From contig CM119267.1 in NCBI GenBank assembly GCA_051294375.1, forward strand, positions 5,260,578-5,324,577: a stretch of 64,000 bases of DNA, read 5' to 3'. Within the stretch, counting starts at the first letter, position 1. Each line of letters begins with the position of its first letter. Positions 1 to 12,220 of this stretch are shown here, one piece after another. This DNA comes from Paraspadella gotoi (taxonomy: Eukaryota; Chaetognatha). The notes under the pieces were generated by a model that was given only the letters and a program-made list of their open reading frames with translations, was not told the DNA's origin and searched no databases. A program made the translations under genes and the position numbers.

Positions 1-254
1 TTAAACTATTGGATAAAATTGTCACGCCTAATAATAAAGTTATTTTGGTAATATTTTTGCCGAATTTTATCCAAGATATTTTGGCCGCCGCCATTGTGCA
101 GGAATTAGCGGCCTGGCGAAGAGTTGGCAACGAGGACTGGCCTGGCCCGGCCTGGCCTGGCCTGGCGAAGAGTTGCCAACGAGGATTCCTAAAATCTTTC
201 CTTCTCGAAAAATCGATGAAGATTTTCCGCATCAGCGTCAATCACGGTTCCATC

Positions 255-264
255 NNNNNNNNNN
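255..264. other. Assembly gap, 10 N
   Basis: A run of exactly 10 N, a conventional arbitrary-length spacer. The 15 bases just before it recur directly after the next gap at 1978. Confidence 0.95.
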
Positions 265-1371
265 TTCGTATTCGTATTGTATTGTATTGTATTGTATTCT
301 ATTGTATTGTATTGTATTGTTTTAAATATCGGGAACAGTGAAGTTTATAATGCACTGATTCCTTATCCTAAAAAAAAAAGAACATCTCTGTTTCAACAAA
401 GAAAAAATCCAAAAATCCCCAACGTCCTGGCGGAAGAAGCGGACACTAAAAAACAAAGGAGCGTTCTCTCACAATCACATTAAAAAAAAAGAAAACAAAC
501 GAGAAAAAAGAGGGAAGAGACTCGCGGTCAAAGAAATCTAATCGGGAAACAGAAAAAAAAAGGATTAATGGCGGAAGAAGGGGAAGTTAAAAACCCCGGG
601 AAGGAGAGAAGAAAAACTAAAGGAAAAAAAGAAGGAGAAGAAGGAAAAGAAAGAGAGAGAAAGAAGAAGAAATAAAGGAAAATAAAAAGAAGGAAAAAAA
701 AAAAGTTTGGACCAAGAAAACGATTTAAGGGAAGAACCTCATCAAAGGATCTCTGGCGGCGGCCAAATGAATCTTTGATTCGCGCTTAGCTCTTCCTAGG
801 CCTATCGATTGTGGGCGCCATTGTGGGCGCCACAGTGGGCACGATTGTGGGCTGCGAGTTAATTGCGGGCGCAACTCAGCCTTTGTTGGAACTTTAGAGA
901 GATGGAGTCTCGCGAGTTTTCATTTCCCGACAGACGCTAATTCTGCGCGGAGTTCATTGGCGCTGATAACGTCATTTTGCCACAATTGTGACCACAATTT
1001 GTGGTCATTAAATTGTGGTCGTTGGGATCGTCTTCATTGCTGTCAATCTCACCTATGTCTGTCGAAAAGAATAGAAACAAATGAAGTCCTACAAAGATTC
1101 AAAGAAAAAATGATTTTCTTGACGCCTGCAATTTACAATGTCCAATTTACAATACAAGAAAGCGTCGGCTGGGCGTGGCTGGGCTGCGACGCTGCCGTCG
1201 GAGTGGGGCCGCGGGCGGCACGCCGAAAAAGGGGGGAGGATGCTGCGGCGGCGGCGGCGGCGGCGACTGCGGTAACCGGTCTCTCTCATACAACGCGTTA
1301 CTGAAAATGAATGACCGCGATAATGGGAGAATAGAAAGAGGAAGTGGAAGAGGAGGAAGAAGAAGACGACA

Positions 1372-1978
1372 NNNNNNNNNNNNNNNNNNNNNNNNNNNNN
1401 NNNNNNNNNNNNNNNNNNNNNNNNNNNNNNNNNNNNNNNNNNNNNNNNNNNNNNNNNNNNNNNNNNNNNNNNNNNNNNNNNNNNNNNNNNNNNNNNNNNN
1501 NNNNNNNNNNNNNNNNNNNNNNNNNNNNNNNNNNNNNNNNNNNNNNNNNNNNNNNNNNNNNNNNNNNNNNNNNNNNNNNNNNNNNNNNNNNNNNNNNNNN
1601 NNNNNNNNNNNNNNNNNNNNNNNNNNNNNNNNNNNNNNNNNNNNNNNNNNNNNNNNNNNNNNNNNNNNNNNNNNNNNNNNNNNNNNNNNNNNNNNNNNNN
1701 NNNNNNNNNNNNNNNNNNNNNNNNNNNNNNNNNNNNNNNNNNNNNNNNNNNNNNNNNNNNNNNNNNNNNNNNNNNNNNNNNNNNNNNNNNNNNNNNNNNN
1801 NNNNNNNNNNNNNNNNNNNNNNNNNNNNNNNNNNNNNNNNNNNNNNNNNNNNNNNNNNNNNNNNNNNNNNNNNNNNNNNNNNNNNNNNNNNNNNNNNNNN
1901 NNNNNNNNNNNNNNNNNNNNNNNNNNNNNNNNNNNNNNNNNNNNNNNNNNNNNNNNNNNNNNNNNNNNNNNNNNNNNN
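1372..1978. other. Assembly gap, 607 N
   Basis: Run of N. Sequence directly after it repeats the sequence preceding the 255-264 gap. Confidence 0.97.
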
Positions 1979-2178
1979 AATCACGGTTCCATCGAAAAAT
2001 ATTTGGGAGGAAAAAAATTGAAAACAACTCTCTCTATCTCTGTCTCTCTATGTCTCTTTTTGTCTCTCTCTTTCTCTCTCCGTTTCTCTTAGTCTCTTTC
2101 TGTCGCTGTCTCGTCCTTTCTGTATCTCTCAGTCTCCCTGTTCCTCTATCTGTCTCTCTCTGCCTCTCTCCGACTCTA

Positions 2179-2216
<38 letters not shown>

Positions 2217-2294
2217 TCTCCCCTTATCTCATTTTCTCCCAACGAACTCATAACGAACGGTTTTCCTTTTTTCTTCTCCCTTTAAAAATAAAAT

Positions 2295-2345
2295 GAACAA
2301 CGCTCCCGGGATTCGAACCCCGGACCCTTTAATCCGGAACCTATG
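2295..2345 (-). repeat. tRNA-like fragment with Pol III B-box
   Basis: Read on the minus strand, the segment has a T-arm-like stem-loop with GGTTCGAATCC, a match to the Pol III B-box, and upstream the self-complementary CCGGA/TCCGG arms around an eight-base loop. A matching 5' acceptor strand and D-arm are not visible and the loop size is wrong for an anticodon arm. It is therefore more likely a tRNA-derived repeat or pseudogene than a working tRNA. Confidence 0.35.
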
Positions 2346-2448
2346 GAAGAAAATTCCGGCGGATCGGCGATTAGCATACAGAAATGCCTTCCGACGAAAA
2401 AGCCGCCGAATGAGCTGAGGGAAGAAACGAGAGGTCAGAAGGAGAGAG

Positions 2449-2488
<40 letters not shown>

Positions 2489-2951
2489 GAGAAGAGAGAG
2501 CTGGAATGGAGTTTGGAATGGAAATCGGCCCTGGAATGGGAAAATCAATAAAGCCGCAATGGGGAAACAAAGATTTCAGACGTTTTTATAAAAAAGAGAA
2601 AAAAAAAGATAATAAAAAAAACTTGGAGTGATAAATTTCGGTTCAACGTGTTTTTCGAATTGGGAATTCAAGAAATCCGAGACGACGACGAGGATGACGA
2701 CGACGACGACGATGTGGATTATGACATAGATGAAGTTGACGACGATGATGATGATTATAAAAGGGATGAAGCCGCGATGACAACGAGGTGTTAAAAATGT
2801 TGCTGACAATGATGATAATTCATCACTGATGATTACTTTGACGATGACAAGTCGACGCTTACGACGCAAAATTTGAGGCGTCTTCTCTTTTTGCTTTAAT
2901 AGTCTCTTCACTGTGTTGCTTATTTACTCTCTCTCTCTCTCTTTCTATCTT

Positions 2952-3005
<54 letters not shown>

Positions 3006-3465
3006 ACAGAGTCAATCTGCCCGCTCGATGCCCTTTAGCTTCTCTTTCATCCTCAATGATGAAAAAATGAATCCAACTATAAACTTTTCGTTTACATTGA
3101 CAACACAATATCATAATTAAAAACATAAACATTTAATTATTTGGTACAATTTACACTTCTCTCTTGTACATAGCTTCTTCCCATATATTCTCTCTCCGTC
3201 TCTCTCTCTCTCTTATATATATATAATATATATATATCTATCTATTTCTCTCTTGTTCATTGTTCCTCCCCATATCTTCTCTCCCTCTCTCTCTCTCTAT
3301 TTCTTTTCCTCTTCAGCGATTGTTTTCAAGTTTTATTTCCTTTTATCGCCGCTACGTTTCGCTGAAGCAGATCCTGTTTTCTTTCTCCTCGTATTAACTG
3401 TTTGTTTTTTTTTCACTTCTCTCTCTCCCACTCCCCCTCTCCCTCTCCCACTCCCTCTCATTCAG

Positions 3466-3611
3466 ACTCTCCTCGTGTGGGAAAGATGCCCAGCAGCGTC
3501 TACCTTCCTCGCGGTTTGCGTGGGCGCGTTCCCTGCCCGGTCATCGCGAACCCGCCAGTTTTCAAAGTCGATTGGTTCAAAGACGACCTTTCCATCGATT
3601 ACTTGACGCAG
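3466..3611 (+). CDS. tutl/IGSF9-like: IGSF9-like exon: Ig4, first half
   Basis: The acceptor CAG ends at 3465 after a long pyrimidine tract and the donor GTTAGA follows 3611. The frame enters in phase 1 and leaves in phase 0. The peptide includes VYLPRGLRGRVPCPV and VDWFKDD, the B-strand Cys and C-strand Trp of an Ig domain. It aligns with the fourth Ig domain of IGSF9 proteins. The second half of the domain with the partner Cys was not located. Confidence 0.85.
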
Positions 3612-5183
3612 GTTAGATCCGGGTGTACGGATGTACGGACGTCTGGACGTATGGATATCCGAATGGGAAGAATTTTAAGGATGGGAGAATGTCTGGATAT
3701 TTTTATTGGCCGTATACGTGACGATGGAATACGCAAAAAAATTGGTAACATCAGTCATCACCACACATATTTGATTAGATAATATATAATAGATAGATAA
3801 TAGATAATAGATAATAGATATGTCGCTCCGCGCTAAGAAAAAAATCCGAAAGAACGAAGCGGTTTCTGATAATTTTGGTTCCTATTAAATTTTGCACTAG
3901 TAACGCAGTAAATATTACAAAACCATGCATGATTTTTGAAACTAGTGTTTGGGCCGGAACAAAAAAAAATCCATAAAATTCTTGTGCAAAAAAAACACTA
4001 AAAAGAAAGCACGGCTTCAATGTTGATAAGCGGTATTTATTGATATAGCATTGATCGGCACAATAAATTTGTATTAAAGACAGCTTGATTTAATGTATCA
4101 TAATCTGCAACCAATATATGGGCGGCCGTGAGCATCATAATTTATTTGGCTTCAATCTTGTGATAAAAAATTTAGGCTGATCTACGACTAATTGTAATGT
4201 AAACTAATATGTAACGATAATCAATTAAACTTAAATCGAGTATAAACCAACTTCTTATCAAACAAGCTACTTGATGAGATAAGTTGACAGTTCCGGAGAT
4301 CCTCTAGAAATCTGTGTCCAGCATACCGCTAAACAAATTCTTCACAAATTACGCCTCAACCGCTTAAAACAATTAACAACAAACATTCTTTCAGTTTGTT
4401 CAAAAATTCCCCGCGTTACCTCATAAAATGTTAGATTATCGCCCAACGTCCCGCCCCCCCATATTAAAAAAATAGAAAATATTCCCGAAAAGAGAAGAAA
4501 AGAAAAAAAAGGCGGAATATTAAAATTTATATTCGTTCCACGGGAAATATGAAAAAAAAAGGAAGGAGAAAAAAAAAGGAAAAAAAGGAGAAGAATGAAG
4601 GAAAGAGTTTTTAAAAATTTTACAAAAACTATATTTAATATATTAAAAGCTTAATTTTCAGCTTAAAATATAGCTTTTTCTAATTTTTGACCCACTTAAT
4701 GAAGGAATTTTTAAAAAAGAGCTTATATTCTTTTTATCACTTATGACGAATCCAATCTGCAAAAGATCTTTAGAAAAAAAACTGTTTTGAAATTTTAACA
4801 TTTTATTGGGATTAGTACTAGTTATAATATGGCCTACTGCCGTAAATTGTAAAATTTTATTATAAATTTTTTTTATAAAATAAATGGTCATTAGTATAAA
4901 GTGTTGTTTGTTCCTCACTTTTAGAATTTTTAATTAAAGTTTAAAGTTTTAGAATTTTTTACTTACGCCTTACTATCGAGGTTTCTCCTTTTTTTTATTA
5001 TATTTTTATTTATGAGTAAATTTTCAGAGGAACGTCTCTCTCTATGACCCGCCGGACGAGACGGCAGCAGAGTTTATGGAAAATATATCGCCTCATTGGG
5101 ACCTGAAACGGCATAAATTGTGCACGCAAGCCGTTCAATATTATAAGGAACGGCGAGCGGAGAGAGAGTAGAAGGCAGAGAGA

Positions 5184-5240
<57 letters not shown>

Positions 5241-7470
5241 CGAGAGAGAGAGAGAGAGAGAGGAAGGGGGCGGAAAGGATAGGAATGAGAAAAATGCGCG
5301 GGAACAAGAAAGCGGACAAGACCCGCGGTCGTTCCTCCTCCCCCCATTACACCTTCCCGTCCCCCCCCCGCTGTTCCCTTCACCCCATCACCGCCTCCCC
5401 GATGCTCGAACATGGTTTCTCTTCCTATNNNNNNNNNNNNNNNNNNNNNNNNNNNNNNNNNNNNNNNNNNNNNNNNNNNNNNNNNNNNNNNNNNNNNNNN
5501 NNNNNNNNNNNNNNNNNNNNNNNNNNNNNNNNNNNNNNNNNNNNNNNNNNNNNNNNNNNNNNNNNNNNNNNNNNNNNNNNNNNNNNNNNNNNNNNNNNNN
5601 NNNNNNNNNNNNNNNNNNNNNNNNNNNNNNNNNNNNNNNNNNNNNNNNNNNNNNNNNNNNNNNNNNNNNNNNNNNNNNNNNNNNNNNNNNNNNNNNNNNN
5701 NNNNNNNNNNNNNNNNNNNNNNNNNNNNNNNNNNNNNNNNNNNNNNNNNNNNNNNNNNNNNNNNNNNNNNNNNNNNNNNNNNNNNNNNNNNNNNNNNNNN
5801 NNNNNNNNNNNNNNNNNNNNNNNNNNNNNNNNNNNNNNNNNNNNNNNNNNNNNNNNNNNNNNNNNNNNNNNNNNNNNNNNNNNNNNNNNNNNNNNNNNNN
5901 NNNNNNNNNNNNNNNNNNNNNNNNNNNNNNNNNNNNNNNNNNNNNNNNNNNNNNNNNNNNNNNNNNNNNNNNNNNNNNNNNNNNNCCGGATCTGCCGATA
6001 GGCCGAAATCAATGTAGTCTATAGTTGATGTAATACATAATCATTTCGATTAATACTATACAGAAACGTGATAAACCATTAAATGTTTATTGTGCATACG
6101 TTTCATACTGATGGAGTCACGTGATCGTCTGGAAAAGCATAGTAAACACATTGAAATTACTTTTTTACTGTTTTTGGTAGCCTCATTGTAGGAGATCTAG
6201 AAACTCAAAAGATGGAATCGAATTGAACCGGATGGAATAGGATCGAAGACTCGGAAAGAAATCACCGAAATGGAATCGAGCTCTCTGATTGGTCAAGAGC
6301 CAGATGGAAAGGGCCAATAGGCGGATGGGCTTCCATCCGAGGGAAATTCTACCCACGTCTCTCCACTAAATTTTTTTTTTTTTAAATTATTTTCAAACAA
6401 AATTTAAATTAATAAAATATTCACGGCGGCCGAATCGTTGAGGAAGAGCGGTCACGTGATATTTAGTTCACATTTCACAAACTCCCTTCTCCATCTCCCC
6501 NNNNNNNNNNNNNNNNNNNNNNNNNNNNNNNNNNNNNNNNNNNNNNNNNNNNNNNNNNNNNNNNNNNNNNNNNNNNNNNNNNNNNNNNNNNNNNNNNNNN
6601 NNNNNNNNNNNNNNNNNNNNNNNNNNNNNNNNNNNNNNNNNNNNNNNNNNNNNNNNNNNNNNNNNNNNNNNNNNNNNNNNNNNNNNNNNNNNNNNNNNNN
6701 NNNNNNNNNNNNNNNNNNNNNNNNNNNNNNNNNNNNNNNNNNNNNNNNNNNNNNNNNNNNNNNNNNNNTATTTATTGGGCTTTCAAAAAATAAATATTTG
6801 ATATTGTTACGATTATTTTAGGAACTTTTTTTTTTCGATGTATCAGTTTCGTTTTTGCCCCTTTGTCTAATGACTAACTATATTTTAGTATAAAGCAAAA
6901 TTCTTTAAAGAAAGTATTACTGAGTATGTATCGAAATAACACTTAGCGTAATNNNNNNNNNNNNNNNNNNNNNNNNNNNNNNNNNNNNNNNNNNNNNNNN
7001 NNNNNNNNNNNNNNNNNNNNNNNNNNNNNNNNNNNNNNNNNNNNNNNNNNNNNNNNNNNNNNNNNNNNNNNNNNNNNNNNNNNNNNNNNNNNNNNNNNNN
7101 NNNNNNNNNNNNNNNNNNNNNNNNNNNNNNNNNNNNNNNNNNNNNNNNNNNNNNNNNNNNNNNNNNNNNNNNNNNNNNNNNNNNNNNNNNNNNNNNNNNN
7201 NNNNNNNNNNNNNNNNNNNNNNAATTGGATCGGATGGAACAAATGGTTTTAACGGAGATTTTTTTAAATTCGAAATGATATGTGGCATTTGCTTTTCCTT
7301 GATATACTGTTTTATGGGCCAAAAAATCGCCCGGACAAACTGTCCGTATNNNNNNNNNNNNNNNNNNNNNNNNNTGCTTCTGTCCGTCTGTATCGTGTCA
7401 AACGGGTCGTTATAAATTCAAGACTTAATAATGGTCTTTATAAACGAGCGTCAAATTAAGAAATTCTCTC

Positions 7471-7507
<37 letters not shown>

Positions 7508-7540
7508 CCCTCTCTCTTCTCTCCTTTTTTACCCTCTCTT

Positions 7541-7580
<40 letters not shown>

Positions 7581-10500
7581 GTTTCGCCTTCAATGTTAAA
7601 TTGCGCGTTTTCCCCTCTCAGAAAGATTTCCTCGGCGGGAAAAGTTAAATGTGCTAATCGCGGAATTCTGCCGATAGGCTCCCGAAATCAATGTAGTCTA
7701 TTAGTTGCATGTAAGTACATAACTCATTTTTCGATTAATTACTATACAGAAAACGTTGCAAAACCATTTAAATGTTTATTGTGCATACGTTTTCATACTG
7801 ATGGAGTTCACGTGATCGTCTGGAAAAGGCATAGTTAAACACATTGAAATTACTTTTTTACTGTTTTTGGTAGCCTCATTGTAGCGGATCTAGAACTCCA
7901 AAAGATGGAATCGAAATTGCTACCGGGATATGTTTTTGTGGAAATAGGATACCGAAGAACTTCGGAAAAAATCACCGAAACATGGAATCGAAGCTCTCTG
8001 ATGCGTCAATGCAGATGGAAAGGGCCAATAGGCGGATGGGCTTCATCCGAGGCGAAATTTACCCCACCGTCTCTCCACTAAATTTTTTTTTTAAATTATT
8101 TTCAAACCAAAATTTAAATTAATAAATAATTTCACGGCGGTGCCCCGAATTCGTTGAGAAGAGCGGTCACGTGATAATTTAGGTTCACCATTTCACAAAC
8201 TCCCTTCTTCCATCTTACCCCACCCACCTCCCACCTTTTCAGACCCCACCTCCCGGTTTCCACGTTCCCATCGAGGAGGCACCGCATCGATCGCGTCGTG
8301 GATCGAGATCGAGGGAAAAATACTCATGCCTTCCCTACACACTTTGGGCAGGCGCGTATATTCGTGTGCTCGTATGTGAGGTATTTGTCTTCCACCGAAG
8401 TTTATAAGATTCCTATTGGACCTATCTGTACCGTCTTCTCGTCGTTTCGTTCCGTCTGTTATGTCGGATGGTGTGAGACTAATGTCTGTAATAAAGATAT
8501 GAGATTAAATAAAATTAAAATGAATATGTTCAGTAATTGTTGATGAGGAGTCATACTTGAGCGACTTGAATTATTTATGGGGCTTTCATAAACTATATTA
8601 TAATATTTGATATTCTGTATACGATACTTTTTAGGAACTTTTTCCGATTCGATTGTCTTCATGTACATCAGTTTCCGTTGCTTTTTAGCCCCTTGAGTTC
8701 TATCAATTGACTAACCATTGTAGTCATTTTTAGTATATAAGCAAAGATTCTGTTGAAAGGTAACAGTTCTTTTAGTATGTCTTGACTGAGATATCTACTA
8801 AGGTTTTTACTCGAAATAATCACGTTAGCTCGTAATTGCAAGCTCAAAGTAATGTTTCTTCACGCCTTAAATGGTCCGATAATTGGATCGGATGGAAACC
8901 AAATGGTTTAACGGAGATTTTTTTTAAATTCGAAATGATAGATATAATTGTCGGCATTTGGCTTATTCCTTGAATAGGAATAATACTAGTTTTTTTCATT
9001 GTGGGCAAACAAATCGTCGCCGGGATATCATAACATAACTGTCTCCGTTTAGTACAAATTATCTTGTCGACGACCGATAGGTTTCTTGCAGAGATCGAAG
9101 AGATGTAAAGATTGTCTCTCCTGAAGACTCTCTCTTGGACACTCAGAATGGGGAGAATACATTATTCTTCTGCCTTGAAATTGACATGACTGAGTACTCC
9201 TACGAGAGAGAATTCGTTGTTCTCAGATGATGACTGGCACCGAGAGAGAAAGGACGAACCGATTGAGATAGAGAGAGAGACGGAGAATGGAAGAGAGAGA
9301 GAATAGACTATGTATGCAAGATTAAGAGAGGAGCTCGTTCGTCTGGTGTCGAGATTATCTTAATCTCTTGCTTGTGGATGTGCGGCAGGGAGAGAAAAAG
9401 ATGAGGAAAGTAGAGAAAGAAGGAAAGAGAGGAAGAAGAGAGAGAGACTGTGGAGAGAGAGAGAGACAGAGACAGATAGAGACAGAATCAATTAGTTATA
9501 AAGAAATAACTAACTGTCGATCGCGGAGCTTGACAAGAGACGGTAACGACACGACCTCTGAGCAGCAAGTCGCAGATTGAGGTCCAGGTGCTTGTGTAAG
9601 GATGGCGCAACAGAGATGAATATATCTGCGACCTACCCAGATGGGTCGTAGAAATGATTGATATCTGCTCCCCCCGCCTCCATACCAGATGGCGCAGAAC
9701 GGTCCTACGATATAAAGGATTAGCTTTGTAAAGGGTATTTAAGCTTTTTTTTATTTCTTCAACGCGATTTCTTTTTTTTTTTTTAACATTAACATTTTGA
9801 AACAGAAGGCCAACGCCTTGGAATGGTTTCATATTAGTAAACATTCCGAGTCCTTTACACTCCCTATTGAAATTATGATAATATTCTAAATGTACATACC
9901 AGCTTACTACATGTACCTCTTCATCTCCTTAATTAATTAATCTCGTTGTTATGTCAGTCCTGGTTGTTCGTCGTTCGGTCGTGCCGTCATCGACTGAGCT
10001 TCTTTACTTTCATTTTTTTTGTTCTCTTCTTGACTCCTGTTTCTTTTCTCAGGTTCTGTAATAATTAATCTATCCTCCCTCTCTCTCTCTCCCTTTCTCC
10101 TCCCCCTCCTCTCTCTTGCTCTTCCCCCCACTGACGCTGTGTTACTTTCCCTTCATGCCTCTCCTCGCTCTCTCTCTCACCTCCCCTCTCTCTCCCTCTC
10201 TTCTCTTCCTCCCTCGCTCTCTCTCCCTTCTCTCTCCCCCTCTCCCTCTCTTCCTCCCCCTCGCTCTCTCCCTTTCTCTCTCCCTCCCTCCTCTCTCTCC
10301 TGCCTCTCCCCCTGTCTACCCCCTATACCTCTCTCTCTCCTTCTCCCTCCTCTCTCGCTCTCTCCCTCTCTCTCTCCCTCCCTCCTTGATCTCCCCTCCC
10401 CCCATCCCTCTCTTCCCTTTCCTCCTCTCTCTCCCTCCCGCGTCTCCCCCTCCCTCTCTCCCTCCCCTACCCACTCCCTCTTCTTCCCTCCCCTCCTCTC

Positions 10501-11925
10501 ACTCTCTCCTCCCACCCTCCCCCTCCCCCTACTTCCCCCTCCTACCCGGCGCGTCCAACTTCCCCCTTCTCCCCAATCTCCCCCCCTCTCTACATCCTTC
10601 CCTCATCGACTGTTCCCTTTGTTCGCCCCACGGCGCCTTACTTCATCGACGCGTCCCAACGCCATCTATCAGAAGGAGAAGAACGAGATGGTGATTTGCC
10701 GTGCCGCGCCGTCGAAGGGGACCCGACTCCCAGGGTCAACTGGCAAAAAGTAAGTGCGAAAAAGTAAGGCTTCAGTTCGTTGGTTTCGTTCGTTTGTTTG
10801 TTCGTTCGTTCTTCGTTCGTTCGTTCGTTCGTTCGTTCGTTCGTTCGTTCGTTCGTTCGTTCGTTCGTTCGTTCGTTGTCGTTCTTCGTTCGTTCTGTTC
10901 GTTCGTTCGTTCGTGGCGTTTAGTTTTTCTTTCGTCTGTCCGTTCGTTTCGTTTTTGGTTTTTTATTAAATTAACTAAATTATGGACAATAATCCGGTTT
11001 TTTACCTGACGAATGATATAATTCTGAATATTTCTATATTCGTTCGTTAATTTGTTCATTCATTAATTCGTTTCCTTCGTTCGTTCGTTAATTCGTTCGT
11101 TCGTTTGTTTCATCCGAACGAGATGTGATTTTGCCCGTGCCGCGCCGTCGGGGACCCGACTCCCAGGGTCAACTGGCAAAAGTAAATGCAAAAAAAGTTA
11201 AGGCGTTCAGTTCGTTGGTTGGTGGTCGTTCGTTCGTTCGTTCGTTCGTTCGCTCGTTCGTTCATTCTGTTCGTTAATTCGTTTCGTCGTTGTTCATCCG
11301 TCTATCCGTTCGTTCGTTTTTTGTTTTTTTTTTTTAAATTAACTAAAATTATGGACAATAATCCGGTTTTACCTGAGCGAATGATATAATTCTGAATATT
11401 TCTATATTCGTTCGTTAATTTGTTCATTCATTAATTCGTTCCTTCGTTCGTTCGTTAATTCGTTCGTCGTTTGTTCATCCGTCTGTCCGTTCGTTCGTTT
11501 TTTGGTGTTTTTTTTAAATTAACTAAAATTATGGACAATAATCCGGTTTTTACCGAGCGAATGATATTAATTCTGAATTTTTCTATATTCGTTCGTTAAT
11601 TGTTCATTCATTAATTCGTTCGTTCGTTCGTTCGTTAATTCGTTCGTTCGTTGTTCATCCGTCTGTCCGTTCGTTCGTTTTTTTGTTGTTTTTTTTAAAT
11701 TAACTAACTAAAATTATGGACAATAATCCGGTTTTTACCTGACCGCATGATATAATTCTGAATATTTCTAAAAAAATCATCACCGACGATTGAGTTAATC
11801 AATTAAGCGATTAAACACAACATTTATACCGTTATCTAGTTAAAAATTAATTCGTACTTTTCCATTTTATGTACACTTTTGAATATTTTTTTTCTAAAAA
11901 TTAATTGAAAATCAAATAGCTCTCA

Positions 11926-11968
<43 letters not shown>

Positions 11969-12141
11969 ACTCGCACGCTGAGAGATGACAGAGGCTGTCA
12001 AGGAAGTCGGAGAGCTCCCCACCGCCCCCCTTCTTCTTCCATTCCCATTTGACGTTTTAAGAGTTGAATAAATAAAATTATGAAATTGTGATAGAGTGAA
12101 GCTTTTTGAATGGAACATAAAGAAGATAATGCGCGAGAGAG

Positions 12142-12220
<79 letters not shown>

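Larger units (their letters stand above)
1..3465. other. Non-coding region upstream of first recognised IGSF9 exon
   Basis: No exon can be supported here. The stretch probably lies within an intron or upstream part of the IGSF9-like gene, because the first recognised exon (3466) begins in mid-codon and codes for Ig4. It holds CCTGG repeats (about 139-175), ATTGT repeats (about 275-320), a purine-rich block (480-710), GTGGGCGCC-like repeats (about 810-870), a GCG run near 1245, two gaps, CT microsatellites (2182-2212 and 2929-3002) and a GAC/GAT-rich patch (2680-2760). Confidence 0.5.
3612..5985. other. Intron / unassigned, with gap
   Basis: No supported exon. It contains A-rich and T-rich stretches, a TAGATAATAGATAA repeat (about 3785-3820), a (GA)n tract (5170-5262) and a gap (5429-5985). 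An open stretch of 47 codons behind a CAG acceptor at about 5028-5170 ends in the microsatellite and does not resemble an Ig domain. The missing second half of Ig4 may lie in the gap. Confidence 0.5.
5986..7349 (+). repeat. Duplicated block, copy 1 (gapped)
   Basis: Sequence segments at 5986-6500, 6769-6952 and 7223-7349 recur in the same order and orientation at about 7660-9050. Differences are almost entirely single-base or short indels. Three N runs (6501-6768, 6953-7222, 7350-7374) interrupt or end the copy. The pattern suggests that one locus is represented twice in the assembly rather than an old genomic duplication. Confidence 0.85.

Noticed and set aside
1089-2092. Long open frames across N runs
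   Set aside because: Open only because N codons contain no stops.
5028-5170. Possible exon after TTTTCAG (RNVSLYDPPDETAAEF)
   Set aside because: Open for 47 codons but lacks Ig residues expected for the second half of Ig4 and ends in the microsatellite; no donor found.
8243-8330. Proline-rich stretch after TTTTCAG (TPPPGFHVPIEEAP)
   Set aside because: Could begin an Ig domain but no core Cys/Trp follows and it lies in the duplicated, indel-rich block.
10116-10694. 192-codon Ser/Pro/Leu-rich open frame
   Set aside because: Translation of the pyrimidine tract before the Ig5 exon.
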